A model generated the notes under the pieces. That model did no database searches, had not been told where the DNA came from, and worked only from the letters and a program-made list of their open reading frames with translations. A stretch of DNA of 64,000 nt. It comes from Pseudocercospora fijiensis CIRAD86 (lineage: Eukaryota > Ascomycota > Dothideomycetes > Mycosphaerellales > Mycosphaerellaceae). The DNA lies in assembly GCF_000340215.1 (NCBI RefSeq), contig NW_006921532.1, positions 10,453,764 to 10,517,763 of the forward strand. Direction: 5' to 3'. The translations under genes were made by a program, and so were the position numbers. This document shows, piece by piece, positions 1-11,005 of the stretch (position 1 is the first letter of the stretch; every line of letters begins with the position of its first letter).

Positions 1-310
1 CTGGGCAAGGCCCTCGAAGGTCACCTGGACCTGGAGCCACATACTCGTGCCCGCTTCCCTTCGACACATCGATGTACTGTTCTGCAGCGTTGAATGTGTT
101 GCTGGGCTCGAAGATTGCAGTCGCAGCATCAGCACCAGCCTGACGAGCATCGAGCTCGCCATTTCGTCGTCTCTGGATGATGTTGTTGATTTCGAGGGCA
201 CGGGCGGCCATCTCTGGATCGCTGGCCACCCTTTCCAGCATAGCAGCTGGGAAGGCATTGGCCAATGGAGCGGCCGCAGCCAAAAGGACTTGGGAGGTGG
301 TGAACTTCAT
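1..310 (-). CDS. Heme-thiolate peroxidase (peroxidase family 2), N-terminal part, cut by window edge
   Basis: This is the first 103 codons of a secreted heme-thiolate peroxidase (chloroperoxidase / unspecific peroxygenase family), which uses H2O2 to oxidise or halogenate organic substrates. The start at 310 gives MKFTTSQVLLAAAAPLANAF, a classic signal peptide, so the product should be extracellular. The last readable residues are GPGDLRGPCP, and the Pro-Cys-Pro motif holding the proximal heme-ligand cysteine lies exactly on the window edge. The acid-base Glu and the C-terminal half are outside the window, so catalytic integrity cannot be judged. A second, different family-2 peroxidase lies at 11006. 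No intron is needed in the part seen. Confidence 0.85.
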   Translation of the reverse strand, partial: MKFTTSQVLLAAAAPLANAFPAAMLERVASDPEMAARALEINNIIQRRRNGELDARQAGADAATAIFEPSNTFNAAEQYIDVSKGSGHEYVAPGPGDLRGPCP

Positions 311-1926
311 GGTGATTGAACTGACGAGTTGACAGTCGACACGGAGTTCTCTCGAAAGGCTGCTCAATCCAAGGTATCGCGATGGGACTTGCGTCGCTTA
401 TTTATTGTCCTCCCTATTCGCGCCTCCATTCCGTTGCCCCAACTGTGCTTCGATGCTTCGTATCGTCCTTGACACAGTCCACTCCACGCGAAGTACATCA
501 GCGTTGAACCCGGCGGAGGCGAGTTGGTCCAGCACTACTACTGGCGAAGAGTTTGCAGGAGACCAAGAACGACCAGTTATTCCAATTCTGGCAAGTCGAG
601 ATGTTTAGCGGTGCCGATCGACAGTGGGGACGTCGGATTGGGCTGGTCGAGGACTGCCTTCCAATCGAATGAAGTGTATTAATTTGGGCCTCGGCGTTCT
701 CCAATATCAGATTTTGTCTTATGAGTTTCTTGTTGTTCGTCGATAGGTGCTCTCGTACAGCCGGATTGCAGCGAAGCTTTGCTGTGTTTGCGACTATGAA
801 ACGTTGCACACACCCTAACTGCGTGGCTCGTATGCTTGTCTTGCGCATGCTATCAGATGACAGTCTTCTGCTTCGATCTTGCAAACGTATAGATGTTTAG
901 CGTGTAGCTGGCTGTCCATTTCCTGGACCATTGATGGTCAGCACCCACAAATTGCTATGCGACTAAGCCAAACGCTTCCCTGGCACTGCTGCAGAGCCCG
1001 ACATTGACTTTGAAACTTTGCTGTTTCCTCGGCGAGGGCAAGAATTGGCGATTGCTGCATGGGACGGCGTTGTAGGGCTGCCATGTGATGAGGCAAGTTC
1101 GCTGCTATCACCATCTCGCGTGCTGAATCGCGAGCCAGGCCGTCGGTATCTTCCTGCTTTGTGTGCATTGCTGATACCCATGGCAAGCATCATGGAGAAG
1201 CTTAAAATCAATCGCAAGATCATGCTGATGGTGAACCAGAATTTCTGGTGATAATTAGATACGAGTCGGCTCTGATTAGTCGCCATTCCATCTAAGACTG
1301 TGGTCGGCGCTTTAGTGTCCGCCTCTTCGACGCCACGTACGAAAGACGCCACCTAAGAGCGCTATCACTTTCCAAATAGTATGCTATGATGAGGGTATGA
1401 TGATGAAGGAAGGAGATTTTTTCGACGTCGTGGAAGTTCTCGTAAGGAAGCGAAGTGTATACGAGAGCTGAGAAATTTATGCATGAAGTCGTCTGAATAC
1501 GCTTCCGGCATGCGGTGATCGTTATGCTGATCGCAACGGCACTCGTGTCGCAACGACACATCCGTGCCGCGTGTGCAGGAAGGGCTCGGCCACACCACTG
1601 CGCAAAGTATTAATACGGATGTTGGAAGTCCTGCAGTGACAGCAGTTGACCTACTTCCGCGCAGAAAAGACTTGAGCTTGAAATCAGTTTCATTTATTTG
1701 ATTGACTTGACTCACTTCATCGATCAACTACTTGTATTCCGTCCTGTTCTCCGCCGATGTACAGAAAGCTGTGGTGACTGGAGGTGGCAGTGGAATCGCA
1801 GCTCAATGCAAGCATTCTGAGCTTGTATCTCGTCCATTCGTCGATGCCGTAGAACCTTTATCCGAACGCCTCGCTAACCTCATTCAATTGCATGGCTGTC
1901 GTTTATCCTATGCAAGCAGCTCAATT
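311..1926. other. Intergenic, no supported gene
   Basis: Several short overlapping open frames occur on both strands, but none has a recognisable domain or a convincing splice structure. The stretch is ordinary, non-RIP sequence. It contains the promoter side of the peroxidase gene and the 3' side of the signal peptide peptidase gene. Confidence 0.6.
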
Positions 1927-3732
1927 TCAACGCTGATGCTTCTTCACGACCCGATGTCGAGCATGACTGCTCTTAGCGTCATCAAGATCGGACCCAGAGA
2001 CCAGAACAGCATCTTCGGACGTCGGAGTCTCTGCCTGGCTACCATCGTCATTTCTCTCTGGCTTCTGAGTGCCAGCTGCAGTTTTTCGCTTGTGTTGCTC
2101 AATACTGAAAGAGAATATACTCGATTCGTCACGCGAAATCTTCGCCTCGGATTGTGGCTCGCTCTTATCCTTGCTTACTTTGCTGTCCGCGCTCTTCTCG
2201 TCTTTCGAATCCTCACTGCTCCCGAAGAGATCGGCCCAAAGATCGGCGAAGATACCCTTGGACTCCTTCTCCTCCGCAGGTATGCCACTGCTTTCTTCGT
2301 CATCGATGGCCTCGCCAGTGATGGCTTCTGAGTACTCCCAGACCTCTTTGAATTCGCCTCGAATCAAAGCAGTGCCCCAGACACTGGTCAGGACACCTGG
2401 CACCAGATAGAGCAGTGCTGGCTGAGCATGCTGAAAGACTGACATGAAGATCAGAGTCGCTAGCATACCCACGATGTAGCCAAGGACTGATGCAGTGAAG
2501 TATGGTTTTGGAAAGCTGGTTGAAAGTCGCGCCGGAAGCAATGCACTCTTCACGCCACGAGTCCATAGCTTGTCGCCCCAGTAGCCACTGACTGTAATGT
2601 ACGGTGCCTTCTCTGTTTCCATTGTGCATACCTCGCCCTCACATTTTTGCACCTTCTTTTGCTTCCGGAGATAGAATATGTAGAGGTCGAACCTTAGAGC
2701 AAGAGCAACCATGAGCCCAGGCAAGACAATGTCACCAAGACCAAGCATGCTGTAGCTACGCTTGGGTGCTTCTCCAGGCGCTGAAGGCTGCGAGTCTGGG
2801 CGTGGAAAGAGAAGTTTGATGGGGACATCGAGGTTCTTAGCAACTGTCACCATCAATGGGGTGAAGAACACGGCCCAGATGTCGTAGAAGAATAATCCGC
2901 TCAGGATCAAGGTTCCGGTGGCGAAGGTGGTGGGCGACATCAGCTGTAAAGCACCATAGGACACGGCAAAGCCTTGCAGGTTCGTCAACCACCAGGGCTT
3001 GTCGCCAATGAATGAGTACACAATGGCGACAACTCCCAGTATGGCCGAGAGTGCGTTGCTTTGAGTCATGATGAGCTTGAAGTTGAACAGATTCTTGGCA
3101 TAGCCTTTGACCTGGAACTTCTTAAAGACGAGGTCTCGCAGGCACCACGCTACATTTGAGGCAAAGCTGGGCAATGGCAAACGACCGAAGATGCCAGCGA
3201 ATGGTGAGCTACGTGAGCTGGTATCATCCGCGCCGCCTGCCATCGTCACTTGGTGCTTGTCTGCGCGCACCTTCCACAGCTTGCCTTGATCGACGTAGTA
3301 GCTAGGCATGAAGACACCTGCGACAGTGGTCAGGGCATCGTTGATGAGCTTGGCGACACTGAATGTGCCGATCAAGCCAAAGTACAAGCCGAGCACAGTA
3401 TTGATCACGCTGGCGCCGTATATCTTGATCAACCAGTACAGGGTTGCCAAAACCATTCCTGCAGTGACTGGGAATATGATGGCATCTGTGGGTGTCAGAC
3501 CTTCCATTTTCTGCTCGTTCTCGTCCTCCTCGTCCTCGTCCTCGTCCTCCTCATCATCTCGACCGTGGCGAGTGCGCTTTGGTGGCTTTGCGGCGGAGCT
3601 TGGGCGCGAGAGGGAGGCATGGGCGCCGATGTAGATTGGAAAGAGGGCGGCGAGCAAGAGATGGATATAGACGGGAATCAGAGGTCGGTTCTGTTGAAAG
3701 TGATAGGCGGCGGCTTCCGCGAATTTGTCCAT
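1927..3732 (-). CDS. Signal peptide peptidase (presenilin-type intramembrane aspartyl protease)
   Basis: Intronless gene for a 601-residue polytopic ER-membrane protease that cleaves leftover signal peptides and tail-anchored proteins within the membrane. The diagnostic motifs are present: FFYD with catalytic Asp284, GLGD with catalytic Asp334, and the QPAL motif (Pro438-Leu440) in a later membrane segment. About nine hydrophobic segments span roughly residues 15-455. I chose the MDKF start at 3732; the open frame extends 55 codons further upstream, but that stretch looks like 5' leader. An Asp/Glu-rich run at about 60-73 sits between the first two membrane segments, and the C-terminal tail (about 470-601) is long, charged and Ser-rich. 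The end, KKHQR, resembles a dilysine ER signal but is shifted by one residue. It is divergent from the acyltransferase remnant at 4304. Confidence 0.93.
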   Translation of the reverse strand: MDKFAEAAAYHFQQNRPLIPVYIHLLLAALFPIYIGAHASLSRPSSAAKPPKRTRHGRDDEEDEDEDEEDENEQKMEGLTPTDAIIFPVTAGMVLATLYWLIKIYGASVINTVLGLYFGLIGTFSVAKLINDALTTVAGVFMPSYYVDQGKLWKVRADKHQVTMAGGADDTSSRSSPFAGIFGRLPLPSFASNVAWCLRDLVFKKFQVKGYAKNLFNFKLIMTQSNALSAILGVVAIVYSFIGDKPWWLTNLQGFAVSYGALQLMSPTTFATGTLILSGLFFYDIWAVFFTPLMVTVAKNLDVPIKLLFPRPDSQPSAPGEAPKRSYSMLGLGDIVLPGLMVALALRFDLYIFYLRKQKKVQKCEGEVCTMETEKAPYITVSGYWGDKLWTRGVKSALLPARLSTSFPKPYFTASVLGYIVGMLATLIFMSVFQHAQPALLYLVPGVLTSVWGTALIRGEFKEVWEYSEAITGEAIDDEESSGIPAEEKESKGIFADLWADLFGSSEDSKDEKSADSKVSKDKSEPQSEAKISRDESSIFSFSIEQHKRKTAAGTQKPERNDDGSQAETPTSEDAVLVSGSDLDDAKSSHARHRVVKKHQR

Positions 3733-4303
3733 GGTCGACGGTGTTAGATTGGAGTGGCTGGGTGGGCTATCATGACTTCTATCAAGGATGTCTAGCAAAC
3801 AAAAAGCTATGTACTCGAGCTGACGACGCATCATGCAAGGGCCTGCATTTCTCGGCCCGGTCATCCGAACATTTATCCGACGTATCGCTGATCTCATGAA
3901 TTGATATCACGAAGGCGTACTTCTTTCCACGCTCCGCCATATATGCGAGGGGTCGTACTTCCGGGAATATCACAAAGGATTTCAATACCAGGCTCGACTC
4001 TCCAGTACCATCCATAGTCGAGCACAAGCGGATGGCGATAGAAGAAGCCGGACTGATATCTGCACATGTGTCGATACGACGAGCTATTCCTCCAATACTG
4101 AGTCGGAGGCTTCCTATGGCTTGCGCATGTGAGTGAATGTACGGTCCAGAAGAGGCGGAAGAAGCTCACCCGTCTCTCCTTTCTACATTCTCACAGCTTT
4201 GCCAGGCTGGACTTTGCAATCGCGAGCCCAACATAGCACCTCTACCTGGGCCCATTTCAACCCAGCAGGCATCGCCGGTCTGTGGCAAGAAGGAAATCTC
4301 AAG
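3733..4303. other. Divergent intergenic region
   Basis: Shared upstream region of the minus-strand protease gene and the plus-strand acyltransferase remnant. No clear regulatory motif was recognised. Upstream in-frame codons continue from both genes but have no conserved content. Confidence 0.5.
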
Positions 4304-4813
4304 ATGGGTTCCGACATGGAGAAACAACAGCTGTACGAGAGTAAGGAGAGGAGAAGCACAGAGAGTCCACGACGTCTTGAAATACACTCTCGAATGGAAT
4401 CGCTCACCCCTTCATCTCCCGCAAGATATGAGCATCTCGACGGTCTCCGTGGCTTCAAATCTAAAACCCTTGTGTTTCTCGGGCGCGTCAGCTTCGCTCT
4501 TTACCTTGTTCACCTACCGATGAAGCCGATCATCGAAGAACGGACCAAGCCTCTGTTTGGCGGATACACCAATGCACCGCTAGAAGGAACGTTCTGGAAT
4601 CACCACTGGAGTGTCTCGGACGTGGGTCCGCCGGGTCTCAGTCCGAGGTACCTGATTGCTATGGCTGTCACAATGCCGTGTTTTCTGCTAGGTGCATGGG
4701 CAGCGACAATTGCGATTGACGAGCCATGCGTTAGGCTGGGGAAACATTTGACTCGAAAGCTGGGTCTTGATACGGCGAGGAAGATGAGTGCAACAGCGAG
4801 GCTGGAAGTATAG
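4304..4813 (+). pseudogene. Acyltransferase-3 (OafA/YrhL-like) gene with its middle deleted
   Basis: The frame encodes 169 residues starting MGSDMEKQQLYESKERR. The typical N-terminal family motif RYEHLDGLRGF is followed within three residues by KTLVFLGRVSFALYLVHLP, which matches the late membrane helix near the C-terminus of this family. The C-terminal piece then carries two more hydrophobic stretches and ends normally. Family members normally have about 300 residues and several more membrane helices between these two motifs, including the catalytic His region, and these are absent. The simplest reading is an in-frame internal deletion leaving a non-catalytic remnant. An expressed mini-protein cannot be ruled out. 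It converges on the desaturase gene to its right. Confidence 0.7.
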
Positions 4814-4967
4814 ATTTGCAGTTGGTGACGAGAATGCGCGCCTGCGATGTCAGAGTCATGAATGTAAGGTGGTGAGTTTGCAGTATTTGCGACGGCGAGG
4901 AATGGCAAGGACTGCTGCCATGTGCGCTTGGCTTGGCTTGGCTCTTCTCACTTTCTTACTCTCAGGC

Positions 4968-6296
4968 TCAGGCTCCTAGATCTTTCCAGACAAGCACATC
5001 GGATGCATGCTTCGATGGCACCACGACCTGACATTCCCGGAACGTCCGCCAAAGAGCAAGCCAGAAAGGCGTGTCGTCGAAGCAGTAGCGCTCACCCAAT
5101 TCCTTCTTGACTGCTTCTGTCGCTTCTTCCGCATGGTAGAATGGTATCTGGCTGTATGACTGCTTAGAGTTGCCGCCAGAAGTTGGGACCGGCCCAGATG
5201 TATGAGCGAGCACTTACGGAAAGAGATGATGGACGACATGGAAGTCGATTATGCCGTGGAACACATATCGTCCCACGATGCCGAAAGGCCGATCAATTGT
5301 GGACAGCACACCATTCATGTACGTCCAGCCCGAGCTGGCGAAGTGCTGAATGTCTCGATGTGTGTGATGAAGATATGTGATCGCGACCAGCCAATTGTTG
5401 ACCCAGGCATATGGAACTCCGTAGAGGAGTGCCACATTGGCCCAACCGATCTTGCTAGCTGCCATGGCGAGGAGCAACAGCATTCCCAACAACCCCAGCG
5501 TGGACAACCCTACGAATGCCGCTTCTGACGCCGTAAAGATGCACGCTGCTGGATTCAAATGGCATCGATCAAACGTCTTGCCCCTCGACGCTCTCACCAA
5601 CGAGCCAGGTCCACCACTTGCATAGCATGCGATGTACGCCTGCCAGCCGAAAAGCTGATGGCAGACAAGCAGAATGGCAGAATGCAAAGGAGCGTCCTCC
5701 GTCTGATGAAGAACTTCAGAAATTCGTCTGGACCATGTTATCTCCTCTTCCCTGGAAGGCACATACGCCGTATCTTTCTCAATATGGTTTGTGTATCGAT
5801 GATGACGAGCATGCGTGTACTTCTACCAGGTTGTAGAGTTCGGTATCAGCAGACACCCCATCAAGAACCTGAGTCTTGGACTCGTTGAACTCACCCAAGA
5901 GAATTATGGAACAAGAAGAGCACTATGCAGGAAAAACCCGATCGCATCATTGACCTTTCTGCCCGGAAATAATGCGTAATGTCCGCACTCGTGTGCAAGA
6001 ATCCAGATTCCAGTGAACACCAAGCCTTGGACATACCCGTAAAGCATCCACAGAGCAACACGAAGTGCTCGACTGCCGATTTGCGGGACGAGTTCGAGAG
6101 CTGCGAATGCAAGACCTACAGCCAGGAGAACATCTGCAAGAACGTGTGCAGCAGATCTCACCACGCTTGGACGAAAACATGCCTCTGGGATCGCTTTTCG
6201 AAGCCGCTGCAACGAAATCTTGCTGGTCGTTGTCCTGGTTGGAATACTCGACAGTCCGGAAATTTCTCCGACCTCATCACTTCCGGCGAGAAACAT
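4968..6296 (-). pseudogene. Delta-12-type membrane fatty acid desaturase with one premature stop
   Basis: Three exons (6296-5895, 5822-5218, 5151-4968) total 397 codons and stay in frame; the introns are 72 and 66 nt. All three histidine boxes of an acyl-lipid desaturase are present: HECGH in exon 1, HARHH at the start of exon 2 and HVVHH near its end. The product would introduce a double bond into membrane-lipid acyl chains in the ER. Codon 131 (5906-5904) is TAA, in HSALLVP-stop-FSW, where the family normally has Tyr. Everything downstream is otherwise intact, so this is a recent pseudogene or a base error. The start at 6296 (MFLAGSDEVGE) is my choice; an ATG at 6395 is also in frame. Confidence 0.82.
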
Positions 6297-6992
6297 GACT
6301 TCGAAGATTGGAACATTGTTCGAGATAGGGATAGACGGTGCTCTTATCTTTTTGTGTCTGTGGTGCTCCAATGCTTCCAAAGTGTAAATGCACACATTGA
6401 GCCGGTCTTGAGCCGTTCGGACTCCGGAGTCAACCCTTCATGTTAGGTAGGCTATGCATTGGAGTTCTATGCTAGACGTAGGAATTCCGAAAGCCTTTTG
6501 GTCGGCTGGCAGGGAAGCCGTATAATTCCGAAGAGCCTTTGTTGGCGAGCACGTATACCGCGATTTGATATCTAAATCGCTTCTTCTAAGTAAACCACCC
6601 ATTGGTTTGGTTGGGTTGGGTTCGGTTTTGAAACCGAACCTACACCGAAAATCTGTGGCTACACTGCCAAGAGACCGGTTACACTTGTGAGGACTATATA
6701 GGTCGTCTAACTGAGAACGTGCCCAGAGCTGAAGAGTCGATCTGTCATAGTCATAGGAGATCAGGAAGGCGACACTGACAAGAAACGAATGTCAAACATC
6801 TCGCTGCGTGTGCTAATAGTCAGCCAGCAGTCTGTTTCAGGTCCGGGACCACGTGAGCAGATCCAGATCCAAGAACAAGAACACCACAAAGAGCTCACCT
6901 CCAGCACTCCCACGCCATGCCCAAATAGGCACTTTGCATAGTCCTCAAGCCAGTGACAGCGAAGCTGTGGTCATCTCAAAAGCCAAACCGAT
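6297..6992. other. Intergenic left of hAT island
   Basis: Host DNA between the desaturase and the hAT insertion, with no gene. It has two copies of an AATTCCGAA..AGCCTTT motif (about 6483 and 6524), a G/T-rich run (6603-6622) and a perfect 10-bp-arm palindrome at 6619-6640. Confidence 0.5.
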
Positions 6993-7000
6993 CAGGCGAC
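6993..7000. repeat. 8-bp target-site duplication CAGGCGAC, left copy
   Basis: Identical to 10806-10813. The 8-bp length is the hallmark of hAT insertion. Confidence 0.9.
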
Positions 7001-7289
7001 TATAGATGTTGAATTGTGAATATTCAGTTTGAATATATATTTATATTTAATTAAATGAACCTTAAATATAGGTAGACTAAATAGTAGGTATATTTATATT
7101 TAGGCAGGCTATACGTCGGCGTATATAGATCCTATATAGATTTTCAATTTTACGGTATTTTGGGCTCTTTCTTTATATAATAATAGGTATAAAGCGCGTA
7201 GAAGTAATCGAGGTAGATAGGTAATAATACTAGTTATTCTAGTAGTAGTGCTAACTCGTAATTAGCTGTTAGACTCGGAGTCTAAACCT

Positions 7290-7995
7290 AAGCTAATATC
7301 GTCGCTAGTAATATTGCCGCCGCTAATATTGCCGCCGCTAATAACTAAGCCTATTATTAAGACCGAGCCTACTATCGAGCGTAAACCGTTACTAATTAAA
7401 GAGCCTATTACGAAGAGGCTTTATAAGAATCCGAAGAAGACGTCGAAGGCGATAGAGTAGCTTAAGGAATAGCGAGCCGAGATAGATACTTAGTATAAGG
7501 TAATAGGGCGGCTACTAGAACAACGCTAGGAGATTAGGAAGGGATATAAGGCTATAGAATATAGGATAATTGCGAAGAATGCTAAGCTCGATATTTATCT
7601 AAAGAAGGTAGAGGCTTTCGACGAGTATATTCGGAAGAGTAGCAACTATGTGCTAGTATATCCGAGAGACTATCGTTGCGAGGTATATCTCGACCGTATT
7701 CGTAGAATAGAAGAGAAAGCGAGGCACTTTAGATTCGCGGACCCGTATAGTTATAACCTATATATGCTATATAGCGGTAAGGAATATAAGCTAAAGGAAG
7801 AGCTCGCTACGTAGCGCGCTCGTAACGCTTTAGCGGCAATAGCGATAGTAAAGGAGTATATTAGTAGTAGTGTTATAAATAAAGAAGATAGAATATAGAA
7901 GGTATTAGTTGCTTTATATACTATTACTGCTTATCTAGGGTCCTATAGCGTTATATAAGGCTTAAGTAGCCTAATAATCGTATCCGGATAGTATA
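7290..7995 (+). pseudogene. Unrecognised accessory frame inside the hAT element
   Basis: The plus strand can be read for about 235 codons in one frame, interrupted only by stops at positions that RIP creates from Gln or Trp. The product would be Lys/Glu-rich and probably helical, for example KNPKKTSKAIE and YRIIAKNAKLDIYLKK. I do not recognise it. It lies ahead of the transposase frame and inside the inverted repeats, so it belongs to the element. Confidence 0.4.
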
Positions 7996-8149
7996 ACCGA
8001 GAGCGGTCCGCGATCGGGCCTTTCCGGCCGTATATTTCTAGTAAACTTAAATTTTTCAAATCTATACTAATAATTATACCTCGACTACTAACACCGCTAT
8101 AGTTAACTTCCGCACTATATATAAATTAATATACAAAGTACAAGAAAAT

Positions 8150-10720
8150 TTGCTAAATAGCTAGGCTTCGTAACGGGAAAACGACCTATATCGAAAACGT
8201 AAGCGTAGCGATAGCGCTAGCTATAAAAGCGATAGCGACCTCGAAGCGGTCCTAAATCCGATACTAGTCGAGATACCTTCTATTAATACGTAGTCGACTA
8301 AATCTATACAATAATCGACACCTTCTTTGCTATAAGTACTAAAGCTATTATCGGTACCTAGAAGCAAGAAGACAAGACAGAAAGCGGTAGATCCTAAAAT
8401 ACTAGCATGTATAAGAGAGCCTTATCCGTAGGAGGCAGAGTATATAGATAACTATAGATACAAGGTATAGTACTATATATTCGAGGATTGCTATAAAACA
8501 GCCTTCGAGCTAGACTTAGGTCTATAGTATAGTACGATAAGCAATACCGACTATTATTTAATAAGAAGGCATAGCTTATATACTAGTAAATACAAAGGCA
8601 AGGAGCCGAGATAGAAGCAAGCCGATATTCGCGATAGTATAGCTATTTAAGTACTTACTAAGGCATCTTCTCGAGAGGAACACGTACTATTAATCCTACG
8701 TAACGTAGCTAAAACATAGCAATATCGTAACGCTCTCGCTGCCTTCGCCTCCGAGTAGAGTATAGCCTTTAACAAGCTAGTTTCACCTAGTTTCTATAAC
8801 ATTATATTAGCCGTTAATCTATAGGCTTTACGAGTCTTCCTATAGTTATATACTTCGCTCTACTTACGAGTCTTCCGCCTCTTCTATTATATACGCTATT
8901 AAGTAGTGAAATACCTCTCTATAGCTATTAGCTATATTCACCTCTATATAGACACCTAGAAGTCGTAGTATAGCTATAAGTACTATTAAGCTATTAACTG
9001 CCAATTCGTCGACAAAGATAGTAAGCTATAATAAGTACTTCTCGACCTTCCTATCGTTATTATACGCTATACTAGAGCCGAGCTTATACAGCTTCTTATT
9101 AAGGCCTTTAAGCAGTTTAATATTGTTAACAATATCGGTTGGATTACAAGCGATAACGTTACGTCTAATAATACGTTAATACGTAAGATTGAGCGCTTTC
9201 TACGCTCCGAAGGTATTACTTAGTAGTACGAGAAGATACGCCGGCTTCGCTATATTAGATATATTATTAACCTCGCTATATAAGCCTTTATATTCTCGGA
9301 GTCTTAAGAGTCGGCTAAGATAGCCTTCGAGAAGGCAAAGAATAACGAGCGTGCCTTTATTAAGTAGCAGATAGCTGCTTATAATGCCGCTGCTACTAGT
9401 AACGATAATGTCTCCGTCTCTATATAGCTTAATATCGATACAGCCTCGTTTACTAAGCAAGAGACTATACAGAAGCTATATAACCTGTTACTCCGCCTCT
9501 AAGACGATATTATATAGGCTATATTTAAGTTCTTAGCTAGAGCCGCTACTATAGCAGCGGTACTAAAGACACCTAGTAAGACTCGGCAGAATAGCTAGCT
9601 CTTGCTTATAGACGAGGCTATTAAAGCTAAGCTAACATTAGACCTTCTATTCGTACGAGAGCCTTTACTATAAGACGTAGAGCTAACTATAGCCGACTAG
9701 ATAGTAATTAAACACGCTCGCAACTTCCTATATCTATTTAAGGAGGTTATAATACGCCTATAGAGCTATAACTATATACTAGATAGCTTCTAAGAAGCTA
9801 TAGAATACCTCGTTAACTATTACGAGAAGTCTCTCGAGCTATATAAGTATAGACCTGCTATTACGAAGTCTATTATTGTCTCTTGGCACCTGTTTAGTAA
9901 GTACTACTAACTTATCGACGAATCCGGTACGTACGTAGCGGCTCTCTTACTATACCCTTTAAAGCGACTTACTTAGCTTTAGAAGCGCTAGACTAGAGTA
10001 AAGAACACTAACTAGTTAGAGCTAGCAATAGTAAGAGCGAGGGCATTATAGTAAGAATATAAGGACAGGTACGAGCCTTTAGCAAAACTAACTACTACTA
10101 TAGCGGTTATAGACCTTACTAGCTTCGAGTCGTAGTAATTAGCCGCGGAGGTTATCGATACGGTTAAGGACGAGTTTAATAGCTTCGTCTATGCCGCTCC
10201 GTGCCTATTGCCTGTTATCTAAGATAGCAGTAGTAACGACGTCCGAATAGGTCTATTACAATAGTAGTTATAACTAGCTTAGCGATAGGCGTAGCCTTTA
10301 TTATCGTAGCTTACTATCGACGTCTTATCTACCTTCGCTATATCCGCTAAGAGCGAGCGTACCTTTAGTATAGCAAGGCGTACTATTCTATAGGACCGAA
10401 GCTAACTAGATAGTAAGACAGTGCGTATAATAGAGCCTTCTAAACAATAGTAGAAGGCTAGTATTACATTACTAGTAATAGATAACAGTACTATTAATAA
10501 AGATAAGATAGAAGACTTATTAGATATATAGTACTATATAGTAGGCGCCTTGTAGTAATATATCGATAGTATTATTATTATAGTATCTATAGAAGCAGTA
10601 TCTATAACAATAGTATCTATAATAATAGTATCTATAACAATAGTATTAATAGACAGCGATAACGACGTAGAGGTAGCTATTAATCTATCTATCCACCTCC
10701 GCGGAAGACTGAATACTAAC
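8150..10720 (+). pseudogene. hAT transposase relic
   Basis: Recognisable pieces are the catalytic-Asp block (SDNVTSNN), the following RR-R-I-INLA block, and near 9860-9980 a stretch ending in AALLLYPLKRL, where hAT proteins usually have ALLLDP-KR-L. Many TAG codons stand where Gln or Trp is expected. The limits are approximate. Confidence 0.75.
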
Positions 10721-10805
10721 TATTCACCTGAATATACGAAAAGTTATATTCATATTCACTGAATATACCCTCTAAATACTGAATATTCAGTATTCAACAT
10801 CTATG

Positions 10806-10813
10806 CAGGCGAC
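10806..10813. repeat. 8-bp target-site duplication CAGGCGAC, right copy
   Basis: Identical to 6993-7000. Confidence 0.9.
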
Positions 10814-11005
10814 GGTAAAACCGAAACCTGCTGGCTGTGGCTGCTCCTACCACCAGCTGAGTGCACATGGCATCTGTCACTACTGGTCTAGCTGACAGAA
10901 TGGGCGTAGTCAGACCATTTCAGTCAAATATGTCAGACCTCTCGACACAAGATCATTGCCATCCCAAAGCCCATCTAGAATATCCCTAGCGATGTCCGAC
11001 CCAAA

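Larger units (their letters stand above)
7001..10805 (+). mobile_element. hAT DNA transposon, RIP-degraded
   Basis: The element is 3805 bp and flanked by the duplication CAGGCGAC. The terminal inverted repeats match at 24 of 27 positions: the left end begins TATAGATGTTGAA and the right end, reversed, begins CATAGATGTTGAA. The interior is nearly free of CpA and TpG but keeps CpG. The plus strand reads as a hAT transposase once Gln/Trp-type stops are ignored: GWITSDNVTSNN around 9130-9170, RRLRYIRYIINLA shortly after, and a C-terminal dimerisation-like segment near 9700-9980. A second unrelated frame lies upstream at about 7290-7995. The copy cannot make a transposase. Confidence 0.9.

Noticed and set aside
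3250..3899. Plus-strand frames opposite the signal peptide peptidase
   Set aside because: Low-complexity LVLVLLVLVL and SSSSSS frames are antisense of the acidic run in the protease.
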